Source: Anastatus disparis (Eukaryota > Arthropoda > Insecta > Hymenoptera > Eupelmidae). Taken from it: a stretch of 64,000 nt of DNA. The translations under genes and the position numbers were made by a program. The notes under the pieces are model-generated. The model searched no databases. It was not told the origin of the DNA and worked only from the letters and a program-made list of their open reading frames with translations. The DNA lies in assembly GCA_017163975.1 (NCBI GenBank), contig JAFFSR010000237.1, forward strand, positions 1,116,001 through 1,180,000, read 5' to 3'. This document shows, in pieces, positions 12,301 through 24,295 of the stretch; the first letter of the stretch is position 1, and each line of letters opens with the position of its first letter.

Positions 12301-15300
12301 TGTATTATTTACTGAAAGCAGGAAAAAATTAACTTATGATAGGCTAAAAATATCTGATAAAACATTGATCAAAATTTAAATGAAAACAATGAATCAAATA
12401 ATTAGAGAATAAATTAAAACAAACTCGTGGGTAACTTATTAGGAAAAATAAATAATATTTTACATCATTAAATTTCGAACGGTTGATTAAATCAAGTCAG
12501 CTGATACTTTCTACTTTTATTGAGTGAAAATGTAAATTTAACATCTAAAAATACGATTAGCAAAATAATTTACGCGCGATCAATGTAATTTGCTTAAATA
12601 TTTGTTTAATATTTACGCGTATCGCCGACGATATACCACCTATAGCTTAATCGTATTTTCCTTTTAATAATCACAAATGTAGAATAAATTTGTATATTTC
12701 GATAATCACGTTATGTTTACTCAATATAATTAACGAATCTAAGCTTGTCTCGATATACACGAAACGTCAATGATATCGTTTAGACAATTAATAAAAATTT
12801 TTCTGTATATCGATTGCCTTACATTAATGTTATTCCTTCTATTGTATTTTTTAATTCAAATTATTAATTGAGTAGAAAAATTGTTTGTCGGGTTTTTATT
12901 AATGTCATTTCGGTTTACTGAATTGCCAATTCGTTCAATTGAATTTTTTATTATCTTCTAGCTCTTTTTTTTTAATGGTACAGCCTACTGTTACGGAAAT
13001 GTGTTATAAAAATAATGATTACATTATGTTTGCAATGTTAAAATATTATTTACTTAATTAATTATTTTTCCTAATTCACAGTGATATTAAATTATTGTTA
13101 TTGTTGAAGTTTCTATTAAACATATTTAGGTTTCGATGAAAGTTTAAAATTGAAAATTTTAAGGGTACTTGGATTAATATTAGTTCAATGAAATAATTTG
13201 ATTTTTGCTGAAAAATTCTTTATTATGTCTATGTGGAATAAGATAAGTATCATAATTTAATCAATTGTTTAATAGATGATTCAATTACTTTTCAATAAAG
13301 AAATGTATAAATATTAATGGATAATAAAAATTGAAAAATAATTTTTTTTTTCTTAATAATAAATTATTAAGCTAAATACTTTTCATTTTAATAATTGATA
13401 AATTAATTAACGAAAATTTATAATTAACGTGTTCGTAACTATACAAATAATTCTTTTAAATTCATTTTACAAAGCACAACTATTTGATGTTTCACTAATT
13501 ATGTTTGATTAAATTCACTTGAACTTGTTAAATAATAAGTATAACCAAAAATTTTTGTGGATAGTAAAAGTGATTAAATTTAATACATTTATACGATAAT
13601 TAATACGTCACCTTTTTATGTATAAGGTAATATTTGCCAATCAATTTTTTATAAATAGTATTAAACGTTTATAAAATAATGAATATAACAGTTGAATATG
13701 AAATCACATTAAATAAAAACTTAATAAAATACGATAAATTTTAAAAATGATGTCAATATTGTTAAATTTATGATGAAGTTTCCTGGTTTGTATAATCTCA
13801 TCGTAAAATGAATAATATTTTGACATAATTTTTAAAATTTATCGTATTTTATTTCAATTCTAATTCAATGTAAAGTTGTACTCAACTTTTATATGGATTA
13901 TTTAATAAACGTTCATTATTATATTTACATACAATTAATAAATATGACTTTAATGATCATATAAATTTATTAACGTCTAAGAAACATAATGACATCCATT
14001 AAAAGAATTGTAGCAAATTTGATCAAATAATATAAAATTATAAATAAATTAGAATAAAAATAAAAATAACAAAATAGAAACCATCTTAATAAAGATCAAT
14101 CGAAAAAGGAATTTTCACAAAAACTCAATTTTAAAATAAAAAGAATAATTTTTTTTATGAATAGTGTAATGTCTTAGTAAACTAGCCCAAGAACAACTTG
14201 TTAATAAGGTAAATAAAGAATGTTTTGTTAGAAAGCACGTGAAAACAATTGACAGTATTTTTAATTAAATATATTTATAAATGAAAAAAAATATTATAGT
14301 TTTATAATAAAACTTATTTATAAGAACCAAATCTTAAAAATAACATAAAAGCGCTTATGTATAAAAAAAATTGCTTCGTATGGTCAAAATACATGGTTAT
14401 TTAGACATTGAAAGTCATTGTACATTCAATTTTAAAAGAATTTTGAGGTCATCTGCTTTGGTCTAAAATTGCTTAGTACTCAGAATGTATTATACTAACT
14501 TCTATTTGAAATTTTATCTACTTCGAGTTTATTCACCTCACGTAGATTTTCTTAACATCATTATGTAAATTTCAAATTACAACCCGAAAAATCTTTTAAA
14601 AAATCTATACTAATGTACATTAAATGTATAAATTTTATAGTTTTGAAAAATAAAATTATAAAAATTAATATATGATTTTCCAATAAAATAACGCGAATTT
14701 AAAAAAAAAGTTAGAATTTTAAAAATATATAACATGATTATATAAGAATCGCACAGCATTTTCTTTCATCGTACAATAATATTTTCATTTATCAATGAAA
14801 ACACATTCTAAATCAGCTAAAAAGATATAATAGCTGATTATTAAGCTAAAATTAAGGTCGCTTTAATATTCTTTATGTTGGAATAATAAAAATCATTATC
14901 ATATTGTTTAATTTAAGGGACTACAATAGATATACAATAGATCTCATGCCGAGCTATATTCTACTGTACTATTATTCCCCTTATCCTTAAAGGCACAATT
15001 GATTTTTTCATAGTAGAAATTTTTTACTGACTAATTAAGGTTTCAATGAAGAAACTCTGCATAGGTTTTTTTTACGTCTTTAATTCATTTTAAAAAGAAT
15101 TAGAAACGAAAATAAAATTCCTAAATCTGAAGATGTGAAGATCAGTTAAATTTCTGTTTTGCCGGCAAACAACTGTAATTTATACAGTAATAAGTGTAGT
15201 GTATACCATAGCAATTAGTTAGTTGAATTTTCAAAAAAAAATCATTCATTATTGATGAAAAATTGTTGGTTCTCTGCACGAAAACCTAAAATTTTCAAAA

Positions 15301-18300
15301 TATTATTATTCTAAGACTAGAACCTAAAAATTCTCTATGGCTTTGATGAATTAACAGCCTTGTTTGAAAGTTCAACTATTAGATAATGATTATGGCATGT
15401 ACGGCAAGCTGATTTATTTGTTTTTCTAAAATTATTCCACTAATTGTAATGATTAATATAACTGTTTATTAACTGGTAAGGATTGTTACTGACCTTTGTA
15501 TCTTCTTAAGATGAGAAATAAAAAGTTGGTTTAGACGATGATCCAAATGATATTAAAATGTTTTTATATTAGATTTTTCAGTGATTAGCGCATAATAAGA
15601 GTAATGAAAATTCATGGGCATATTCGTTTTATGAGATATTAACAATCGCAGTAGATGATACTTAATCAGTTGTGATTGTTTCCAATGCTAACTCGTAAAA
15701 TCGATATTAATAGTTGTTAACGATTCGAACAAGCATATCCTAACTTTACTACTTTTAGCTTAATTTCTTTTTACCATGAAACTTTGATCTAATTGAAAAA
15801 TTTCTATTCTTAACTCTTTCAGACCTCAATTTTTGTTTTTAAAGAAAATATTCTGATAACAATTTTAGGATGGTTAATGTTCATTTTTAAATCAATTTTT
15901 GCAAAAAAATTTTTTTTTAGTTTTCTCAATTTCTAACAAGCATGTTTAGGCTTTCAGTTTCATATCGAAAACTACACACTTTATACTAATCCATTTATTT
16001 ATTTCAAAAATTTTCAAATTGCTTTTGTACAATTTAAAAAAACTGAAAACTGTGAATTTCATCCCAATATACATAGAATCAGAAAGGGTTAAAAATAAAT
16101 AATTTGTTGTTTTGTTTTTACAGGTTCTGGTATATTTGTATCACCAACAAGTGCATTAGATCGTTCAGGTTCAGTAGGTTTATGCTTAATAGTATGGATA
16201 GTTTGCGGTGCATTATCATTGCTTGGTGCTTTAGCGTTTGCTGAATTGAGTGCTGTCGTGCCGCGTTCCGGTGCTGAATACGCATATTTCATGGATGCAT
16301 TCTCACCGTTGCATCGATATTTTGGTCAATTGCCGGCATTCATTTGCTCCTGGGTATTCGTATTCGTATTGAGACCAGCTGAAGTTGCAGTTATTATACT
16401 AACGTTTGCTGAATATTTTGTACAACCATTTTTCCCCTACATCGGTCAATTAGAGCCTGAATCATGGGCTCATGTAAGTTATTTTTATTTAAAAAAAAGA
16501 AAGAAACTTCAATTAAGATTTTCTTTTCCTTTTTCTTCAAAAGCAATTTTGTGTATAAAATATTAGAAATTACTTTATCTTAATTAATTTTTAGAATTAA
16601 AATTCTTATCATACTTTTTCATAGTTTTTTTTCTAATTTTAATAATTTTAATTAAATATATTTTTTTAAATTTTAATATTAATTTTAATAATAATTTAAA
16701 TAATATTATATAATGATATTTATATTACTGTTTTGAATGCCATGTGAAAAAGTTGTAATCTTTTTTACAAAAACATTACTTAATATTTTCTCAAAAATTC
16801 TAAATTCTCATATTTTTCATCTATACACATTTACTTATCAATATCGTTTACAAAAGAAATTAATTTCTGAATTAATAGGTAAAAAAACTCATAGCAATTC
16901 TTGCCCTTGGTCTAATGGTTTACATTAACATAACAAGCGTCAAATTATACGTAAAAGTACAAAACATATTTACAGTATGTAAAGTAGCAGCTTGTATTCT
17001 TGTTATCATCGGTGGTATTTGGTGGCTGGCTACTGGCCATACTGAATTATTGAACGAACCGTTCAAAGGAACAACGACCTCACCAGGTACATTATATGTT
17101 GTATATTATATACATTATATTTAAATATAAATATATTATTAATCTATTTAAAAAGTTTATTTTTTAAATATAACTTTTATTTTATCGCTTTAATTATTTA
17201 TTTATACCTGGTGAAAATAATATAAGCAATGATATTAATAGAAATATTACGTATATCGATCCTTTAAGTATATTTTATGTTATTCTACGTAAATGTACAT
17301 ACATACTTATTTAAGGGTGGAGAAGTTGCACGCACTAACTTTTAGTAAATGACGGTTCAAGCTAAACTTTGTATTACTTTATAGTACATATTGCATTTTT
17401 TTTTACTGTTAACGGATAAATTATAAATAGACGAAATTTTATGTTTTGTTTCTGTTCACTTAAATTTTTGCCATTCACCTTGACCTTACATAGAATACAG
17501 TTGTATTTTTGTACTAATGGTTAGGTAATATATATTCAAACGAAAAAAGAAAGATACAAAATAATAATTTTGTCAGCAAAATAATAAGTAGAACTTTAAA
17601 TTTGTAGATTATACATGAGAAAATTATATATTAAATAGATTATAATATTCATTATTGAAAAATGTTATTTTAACTAAAATTATAACAATTATTTTTTCAA
17701 ATTATCAATCATTACTAAGGAATAAAAAATCTTAATATATTTTATGTTTGATATGCCATTTTTCAGAAATAATGAGCAAATTCGTTCGATTTTTTATTTT
17801 TTTTAAATCACGGTCAATTATAACGAATAAAAATCACTGAAAAGAATTCCTAAGCATTCTTGTAAAAGTTGAGATTAAATCCTTTCAATTAAAGAAAATA
17901 ACTTTAAAAAATCCCAATCGATTTAAAAGTTAAAGTGAAAAACAAATTTTTTTTGAAATTAGCATAATATTAAACATTTAATTTTCATTAAAAATCGTAC
18001 TAAATTTTTTTATATTCTTCATTTTGTAACAATATTTTGATGAATTAAGTTTTTTCTATTGAAAGAATTTAATCTCAACATCACAATATTACAAAAAAAA
18101 GTTTAAGAGCTATCAATCGATAGATGTTCTCGTTAACATCAAAATCCATGACTCATGAAGGTCTGACGCTCTCCTTGTACTTACAAGGAAGTGCGTAAAA
18201 TTTAATTTTCTATGTCTATTTTAGTCTATTCTAAAACGAAAAGTACAAAAATTGATGCAAAAATGTACAACAGTAGACAATTATATTAAAAATATATCCA

Positions 18301-20772
18301 AAATAGATGATTTATACTTTTAAGAAGATCAAATAATGATTTTAAATTTTTCAAAATTATAGAATGGTGTTAACTATAATTTTATAACTTTGAAAAAGTA
18401 CAAGAATCGATATTTACACTTTTTTTTTTCTTGAAGTTCATGATTCACGGTTAACTTTTAATTTTTTTCTTTTAAGAAATACAAACTTTAATTTTTCAAA
18501 CATAATTTGTATTATATTTTTAGCAATTTTTATACTTTAACATTTAGTGTGTGCAAAATATTCGATTTTGGTATATTGATTAGAAAAGAATGGGCGCGCA
18601 TAAATATCCCTCATGCATTATTTTTTTATTTTTTTTTATTTAACGTCGCTGTATTTATGTTATCATTACGGTACTAATTACATCGATGGAGGTTGTCAGT
18701 GTGTTTATAAACAAAGCACATGTAACGTGCAGTGGTGCTTGCATCAATCAGCCACCGAAAGCAGGATTCGAACTTGAGTCCTCGAAGTTATAAATCCATC
18801 GCTCTATCGAGTGAGACACTGAAGACTGCTTCCATACTCATTCTTTTTTGTCAAAATTTTCGCGATGAACTTTAAATCACAGACTTAAAAATATTCGATC
18901 CTGTATAACTATAATTACTTAACCGAAATTTAGAAAAATATTTATCATTAATTAAATTTTAATTATTATTTAATATTATTGGATATTTTTACAGGTCAAA
19001 TAGCATTAGCATTTTATAGTGGCTTGTGGGCATACGATGGTTGGACCGCTGCATCAATTGTCGCTGAAGAGGTGCAGCGTCCTGAAGTCAATATATTACG
19101 TAGTATACTTGTTGCTGTGCCAATAGTTACCGTACTTTATGTATCAATGAATTTAATGTATATGTCAGCGCTTAATATACCCGATATGATTGCTGCGCCA
19201 GCCGTTGCTGTATTATGGGCTGAAAAAGTATTACCAGGATGGTTAATATTTGCCATACCATTAGGTGTTGCTATTTCAACTTTTGGTTGTGGATTAAGTG
19301 TTCAATTTGGTGTTGCAAGGTAAAAACATTTTGCGGCTTTTACTTTTTATTTATTTTCTTTAATTGAATATATGAGGTTGTCAGTGGCTTACTCAATAGA
19401 CCGGTGGATTCGTAATCTTGGGGTCCCGAGTTCGAATCCCAGTCACGACCGATTTATACAAGCATTACTGTACATTTACATGTGCTTTGTTCACAAACAC
19501 ACTGACGACCTCCGTCGCTAATTAACATCGTAATAATAATAGCATAAATACAGCGACGTTAATTTAAAAAAAAATAAATTTAAGTAGGTTGATGATGATG
19601 TTGAGCATCATTTCATTATTTTTTATTTATTCAAAAAACTTTTATAAATTTCTTTGTTAAAAATTCTTTTTTGACTCAGTTTTTTAAAATGTATTTTTAA
19701 CTTTTTGCACTTTATTCTAATCAATATTAATTAAGAAAATGAAAAACTAAAAAAAGTTAATAATTAATTCTAAAATAGTATAAAATAATAATAATAATAA
19801 TTTAATACTAACTTTTATAAAGAAATTGCTTGAATTCAATTTATCAGATGATAATTTTATATCATTAAAAATTTATCAAACCATTAAAAGAAATTTTTGT
19901 AAGTATTAAATTAATTATTTATCTTTCAGATTGTGCTATGTGGCAGGTCGTGAAGGTCATGTACCCACTTTCTTTAGCTGGGTACATTACGAACGTATGA
20001 CACCGGCAACAGCAGTAGCTCTACAAGGAGTATTAACGTTATTTTGTATGTTACTTGGTAACATAATTGAATTAATTGAATTTGCAAGTTTCCTTATATG
20101 GGTATTTTATGGATTAGCAATGGTCGCACTTCTTGTTATGAGACATACAAAAGCTAAAGTACATAGACCTTATAGAGTGCCAACTTTTATTCCATGGCTC
20201 GTTCTTATTATATCAATATTTTTAGCTGTTATGCCAATTATTGAAGATCCGTCGCCAAAGTATTTGTTTGTTTTAATTTTTGTATTGTTAGGTTGTTTGG
20301 TATATCATCATTATGTTTATAAGAAGAGGAAAAGCAGGTTTTCGCGTAAGTAATTTTAATTTTTTAATTTTATAATCATTGAATATAACTGTAATTTTAA
20401 CTAGCTTTCTATTTTAATTTTTAATGCAAATAAAGTTACTTAAAAAATCATATTCTTAAAAATTTTAATTGAAATTAAAGTTAATTTCTTTTATTATTTA
20501 CATAAAATTAAAACTTTAAATTAAATTGTTATTTAAAAAAAATGATAAAATTAATATTCTTAATTATTAATTTCCAAATTGTTGGAAAAATTTTTTATTT
20601 TTGTTTATATAAGGTTCGTTAATTATTAAAAGAAATAATATTATTTTTTGTTCTTATTACAGAAAAACTCACTTACTTAGTTCAAATGTTATTCATGGTC
20701 GTCGCGCCTGATGAAGCCGATAGCAAAAACGACGACGCGGCTGGTGAAAAGTTAACCGATGAAGATAGATAG
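9306..20772 (+). CDS. SLC7-family amino-acid transporter (b(0,+)AT/LAT-like light chain)
   Basis: Six exons: 9306-9411, 16124-16473, 16879-17086, 18995-19319, 19930-20345 and 20663-20772, joining to 504 aa, the usual length for SLC7 light chains. Twelve membrane segments are expected. The substrate-site GSGIF motif in TM1 is split by the 6.7 kb first intron (VAVMI-GSGIFVSPTSAL). Later family signatures include VPRSGAEYAYF, YSGLWAYDGW and VAGREGHVPTFFSW. The protein should sit in the plasma membrane and exchange neutral or basic amino acids. Oddity: the loop between TM3 and TM4 (FFPYIGQLEPESWAHVKKL) lacks the cysteine that links heteromeric light chains to the 4F2hc/rBAT heavy chain. The family is certain; which insect paralogue is not. 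Confidence 0.93.
9412..16123 (+). other. First intron of the SLC7 transporter (6.7 kb)
   Basis: Donor GTAACT and acceptor TTTTTACAG. Almost uniformly AT-rich. Apart from the foldback element at 13723-13853 I see no coding exon or RNA gene. Short open frames such as 9578-9784 are low-complexity. Confidence 0.7.
13723..13853. repeat. Foldback / MITE-like element
   Basis: The left arm (13723-13757) and the reverse complement of the right arm (13853-13819) agree at all but one of the first 34 or so positions, starting AATAAAATACGAT. Weaker pairing continues inward to TGATGA (13771-13776) against TCATCG. The unpaired centre is only about 20 bp. The ends can be read with flanking TA, as Tc1/mariner-type MITEs have, but the A/T palindrome makes that ambiguous. 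It sits in the first SLC7 intron. Confidence 0.7.
18625..18838 (-). repeat. tRNA-derived SINE, copy 1
   Basis: In the minus orientation it has a tRNA-like head (about 18838-18760) with B box AGTTCGAATCC, then a body containing the block CATGTGCTTTGT and the end block AAATACAGCGACGTTAAAT, then an A-rich tail (poly-T on plus). It lies in the third SLC7 intron. It shares all three landmarks with copies at 19373-19585 and 46293-46487. I found no clear target-site duplication. Confidence 0.82.
19373..19585 (+). repeat. tRNA-derived SINE, copy 2
   Basis: Head at about 19373-19452: A-box region GTGGCTTACTCAATAGAC, loop TTCGTAA, and intact B box AGTTCGAATCCC. The body follows, with CATGTGCTTTGTTCACAAAC and ACTGACGACCTCCGTCGCTA, ending in ATACAGCGACGTTAA and an A-rich tail. 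It lies in the fourth SLC7 intron, in the opposite orientation to copy 1, 500 bp away. Confidence 0.85.
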
Positions 20773-22035
20773 TAGAAAAAAGTTCAATGTAAGCCTAATA
20801 TTTTATATAACCGCTGTATAATTGTTTCAAAGAGGCTGTGAGAGAATAAACCTCAAATAAGGTGTGAATTGTACATTTCCAAAAAAAAAAATGAAATAGG
20901 AAACACCAACGATGTTAAATAACAAAAAAGTGTTTTTTACTCTTATAAATATTGTATAAATACATAAACATGTATGATAAACATACATAATCGATTTAAC
21001 AGATATTTTTTACAATAAAATATTTTCTGTATTCTTTTTTTTTAAATATGTATTATATATTTTCATTCTTTTAATTATATTGGAAGATAAATGAAAAAAT
21101 GGTGAACAAAACCGTGCAAAACTATTTTATTAAAAATATGCGCATTCATGCACATTTGTGTTTTACTATTTAAAAGTAAAATTGATGAACTAATTATATA
21201 CAAATTTTAGCGAATCATTAGTAGATTTTTTATAGAAATATTTTATTTGATTTTGTGCAATTTCAAAAGGATTATTTTATACGATTTTGTTCATCATCTT
21301 ATCGAAATTAAAAATTGTATCTTTGTTCAAGAATAAAAACTTAATCGTAAATACATTTGTATAAAAATATACAATTGTTATATTCGTTTTTTCCCTTAAT
21401 TTCTAAAGAGCAACAACCACCATGTGGAGTAATAGGTAACATAAAGGTAATTATACATAATTCTGAAAAGTATAATAAAATACTTGCATGAATAGAAAAT
21501 TAATTTTCGTTTTTACATCATTGTAATAATATCACTAGCACAACCTTTTTTTTCATTTTTTTTTTCCAAAAAATCATTTGTATTCTTAACTAAATATAGT
21601 TTATGATAATAAAACCTAAACTGTCAAAGTATAGGTACATATAATGTAATTTTACGCATCTATAAATAATATATATCTTGTAAAATAAATTATCTATGTA
21701 AAAATTAAGTGCTAGTACCTTTAAAAAAATACATCGCGACAGTATTCAGGCACATTTGATAAGGTCCCATTTTTTTCAAGGCAGTATTTTATAAAGCCGT
21801 TTGAATATTTTATCTAAGTTGAGTGAAATCTATCATTTTTATATAATTCATTCATTTTCGAGACGATTATTTTTGTTTTTCAGATCTATTTTTAAATCTT
21901 CTATTTAGCAATTATTTTCATACTAAATTGATGATTTTCTTTTGATATTAGTAGTTTCTAATAATCTGCGTCCATACAAATAACGTTGATACATTTTTCC
22001 TTTATAGTAATGAATCTTTACTTTAAAATTAATTT
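20773..22035. other. 3' UTRs between the convergent SLC7 and SNX16 genes
   Basis: Plus-strand AATAAA signals for the transporter lie at 20845-20850 and 21014-21019. The remainder is AT-rich 3' UTR or spacer. No coding exon is apparent. Confidence 0.6.
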
Positions 22036-23084
22036 TTAAGTTTCCAATGAAGAAAAATTGTTATTTGCACCACATTTTGGACAAGTTTGAGATTCTCTGA
22101 AAGTAGCAATATAGGTCAATGTAAACCATGTTGAAAGTTTATTAAAAATTAGAAAATTTGTAACAATTTTGGTAAAAATTTTTAAAAAGTAGTAATTTAA
22201 TATCTTACGTTAAAACAGTGTGTAGTTTTTTGCGTAATTCATTACAAAGATTGGATTCAGAAGTTAAAGCAGCTTCCCGCTCTCTTAATTGCTGTCTTAA
22301 ATGATAAATCGTATCTTCTAAAGCTTCAAAAATAGCCTAAATAATAATTTTAATATAAGCACATTAATGTTTACTCAAATATTTTTTATAAATGGCATTT
22401 TTTTTTAAAATAAATTATACACTTACTCTAGATTCCTCAACAGTATCTGATAAAGCTGGAGGTTCATCGAGACAAAAGAACTCTCTAACACAAGACAAAT
22501 TAACTAAATCTGGACTGTTCAACAATCCATTAACAAATGCTTGAAGACCTCGAATTCTTTCTTCAAGAAAACTTGGAGCAAAATTATCTCCAAGCCACTT
22601 TTTTCTTGGTAATGATAAATGAGATATGGGAGCTTTTTGTCTTCTCAATTGTGTAAATAAACGAACAAAATCTGTATATCTTCGAAAAACAAACCAGCAG
22701 TCTCCATTTTTGAACTCTACTCTTAATTTATACACCTATAAATCAAAGATATTATTTGATATAATTTTTACAATTATTTGCAAAATAAGTATATTATTTA
22801 ATACTTACTGTAAATCGAGCTCTCTCTTCCATAACTTCATAACCAACAATAGGAATTCTCAAGTTGTTTGTGCTTGATGGTTCTTGAAATTCCAAATTTC
22901 CATTCTGGCTCTCATCATCTGTGTATTCAAAGCGTTGAACAGTAAATGAATTTGAATTTCCAGAGCAAGTTGAATCAGGACTATCAAGCTCTCGTACATT
23001 ATTAACTTGTTGTGGTCCTTTTGCTTTACTAATTGCTAATGTCACCTCGCTAACGCATCCAACACTTGCTTCTGAACTTGACAT
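22036..23084 (-). CDS. SNX16: Sorting nexin 16-like PX-domain protein
   Basis: Four coding exons on the minus strand: 23084-22809, 22735-22427, 22336-22209 and 22096-22036, joining to 257 aa. The PX domain runs from about residue 76 (IPIVGYEVMEERARFTVYKL) to 188 (VREFFCLDEPP), with the phosphoinositide-contacting RRYTDF at 110-115 and LPRKKW at 134-139. A coiled coil follows (AIFEALEDTIYHLRQQLRER). SNX16 binds PI3P on early and late endosomes and acts in receptor and synaptic-growth signalling traffic. The last exon adds a short tail with a CPKCG knuckle. It is shorter than the vertebrate protein, mostly at the N-terminus. A possible acceptor immediately before the ATG suggests a non-coding first exon. 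It is divergent from ANAPC5. Confidence 0.92.
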
Positions 23085-24295
23085 TCTGCTTTCAAGAATA
23101 AAATGAATTTATTTTAACATGGAAATCTTATGACTACAAACTAACCAATGACCCAATCTTTGAGAATTATAATATACCCAGTAATCTTATTATATTATTA
23201 ATACTCAAGTAGATAAAGAGTCTAAGTAGATCAAGTTTCATATAATTCATATTTATATGGCACAATTTTCTTTATTAAATATATTAAATGAAGTATCTTT
23301 AGAAATAATATTGTTTGAAAAGATAAAGAATGCTAAATAGTAAATAAACAAAGAAGCTAAAATTAGAAACTAACCTTAGTAAAAAATTAAATAAGACGAA
23401 AATTATAAAAATAAAAATGATTAAAACAACACATTTACTTTGTCGATTCGTCACATTGTTTTTAAAATCACATTAAAATTATAAAATAATGAAAACATTA
23501 AAATAAAGAGAAGCGACAGCTGCCGTTGATTATGCTTCTAACCTCCTAATAAAAAAAATAAAACACAATATTGCTATATATTCGTCGATAATGGAGAAAT
23601 TAATTCTAACTCTTTATCAATTGAGTTTAAATGGAAATTTAAAAGGATATAAAAATTTGTATGTAAAATATTTTTAGTTAATTGAATTAGTAAATAAATA
23701 TATATAATTATTTAAAAAAGTACATATAATTATTTTTTTTTGTTTTAATGATCATACGTATATAAGAAAAATAACTAAAATTAAAAAAAATAAACAATGT
23801 AAGTAAAATGAAAGTACAAATTGATTGTTGCATTACATATTATTTGTAATTTTAATAATTAAATAATGAAATAACGTTTTTTTTTATTTTAGATCAGAAT
23901 TTAGGTACAAAGTTATAAAATTTGTGAATAAATAAAAATAATTTACGATTAATAAATTTAGTAAAAATTTGAGGTTATATAAATCATTTTGTTTTGATCA
24001 TATGATGCGTGCGTGTAAATAAACCGCCACCGGCTACTTTATTTTTGTTCAATAAATTTAGAAAAATGATTTTTAAACAAAAATACATAAGCAAAATATA
24101 GTAATATTTAAGTTTTTATTAATAGTTAAAATCGTGCATATAATAGCTGCACGATTTCTTCGAATTTTCAATGCAAGTAAAAAGTGTTAAAAGTGTTTGA
24201 ATACCAACAAATTAACAAATTTTAAGTGATTATAATGCTATTTAAATAAACTTCAAACATTTATTAAATTCGAAAAAATATTACAAACATTCACC
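23085..24295. promoter_or_regulatory. Divergent promoter region between SNX16 and ANAPC5
   Basis: 1.2 kb between two head-to-head start codons. Slightly less AT-rich patches occur at about 23510-23550 and 24000-24050; one or both could hold transcription starts. No TATA box or coding exon is clear. Confidence 0.45.

Noticed and set aside
18760..18838. tRNA gene candidates at the B boxes in the SLC7 introns and at 46.4 kb
   Set aside because: Acceptor and anticodon stems do not pair well, and each head is fused to the same repeated body, so they are SINE heads, not tRNA genes.
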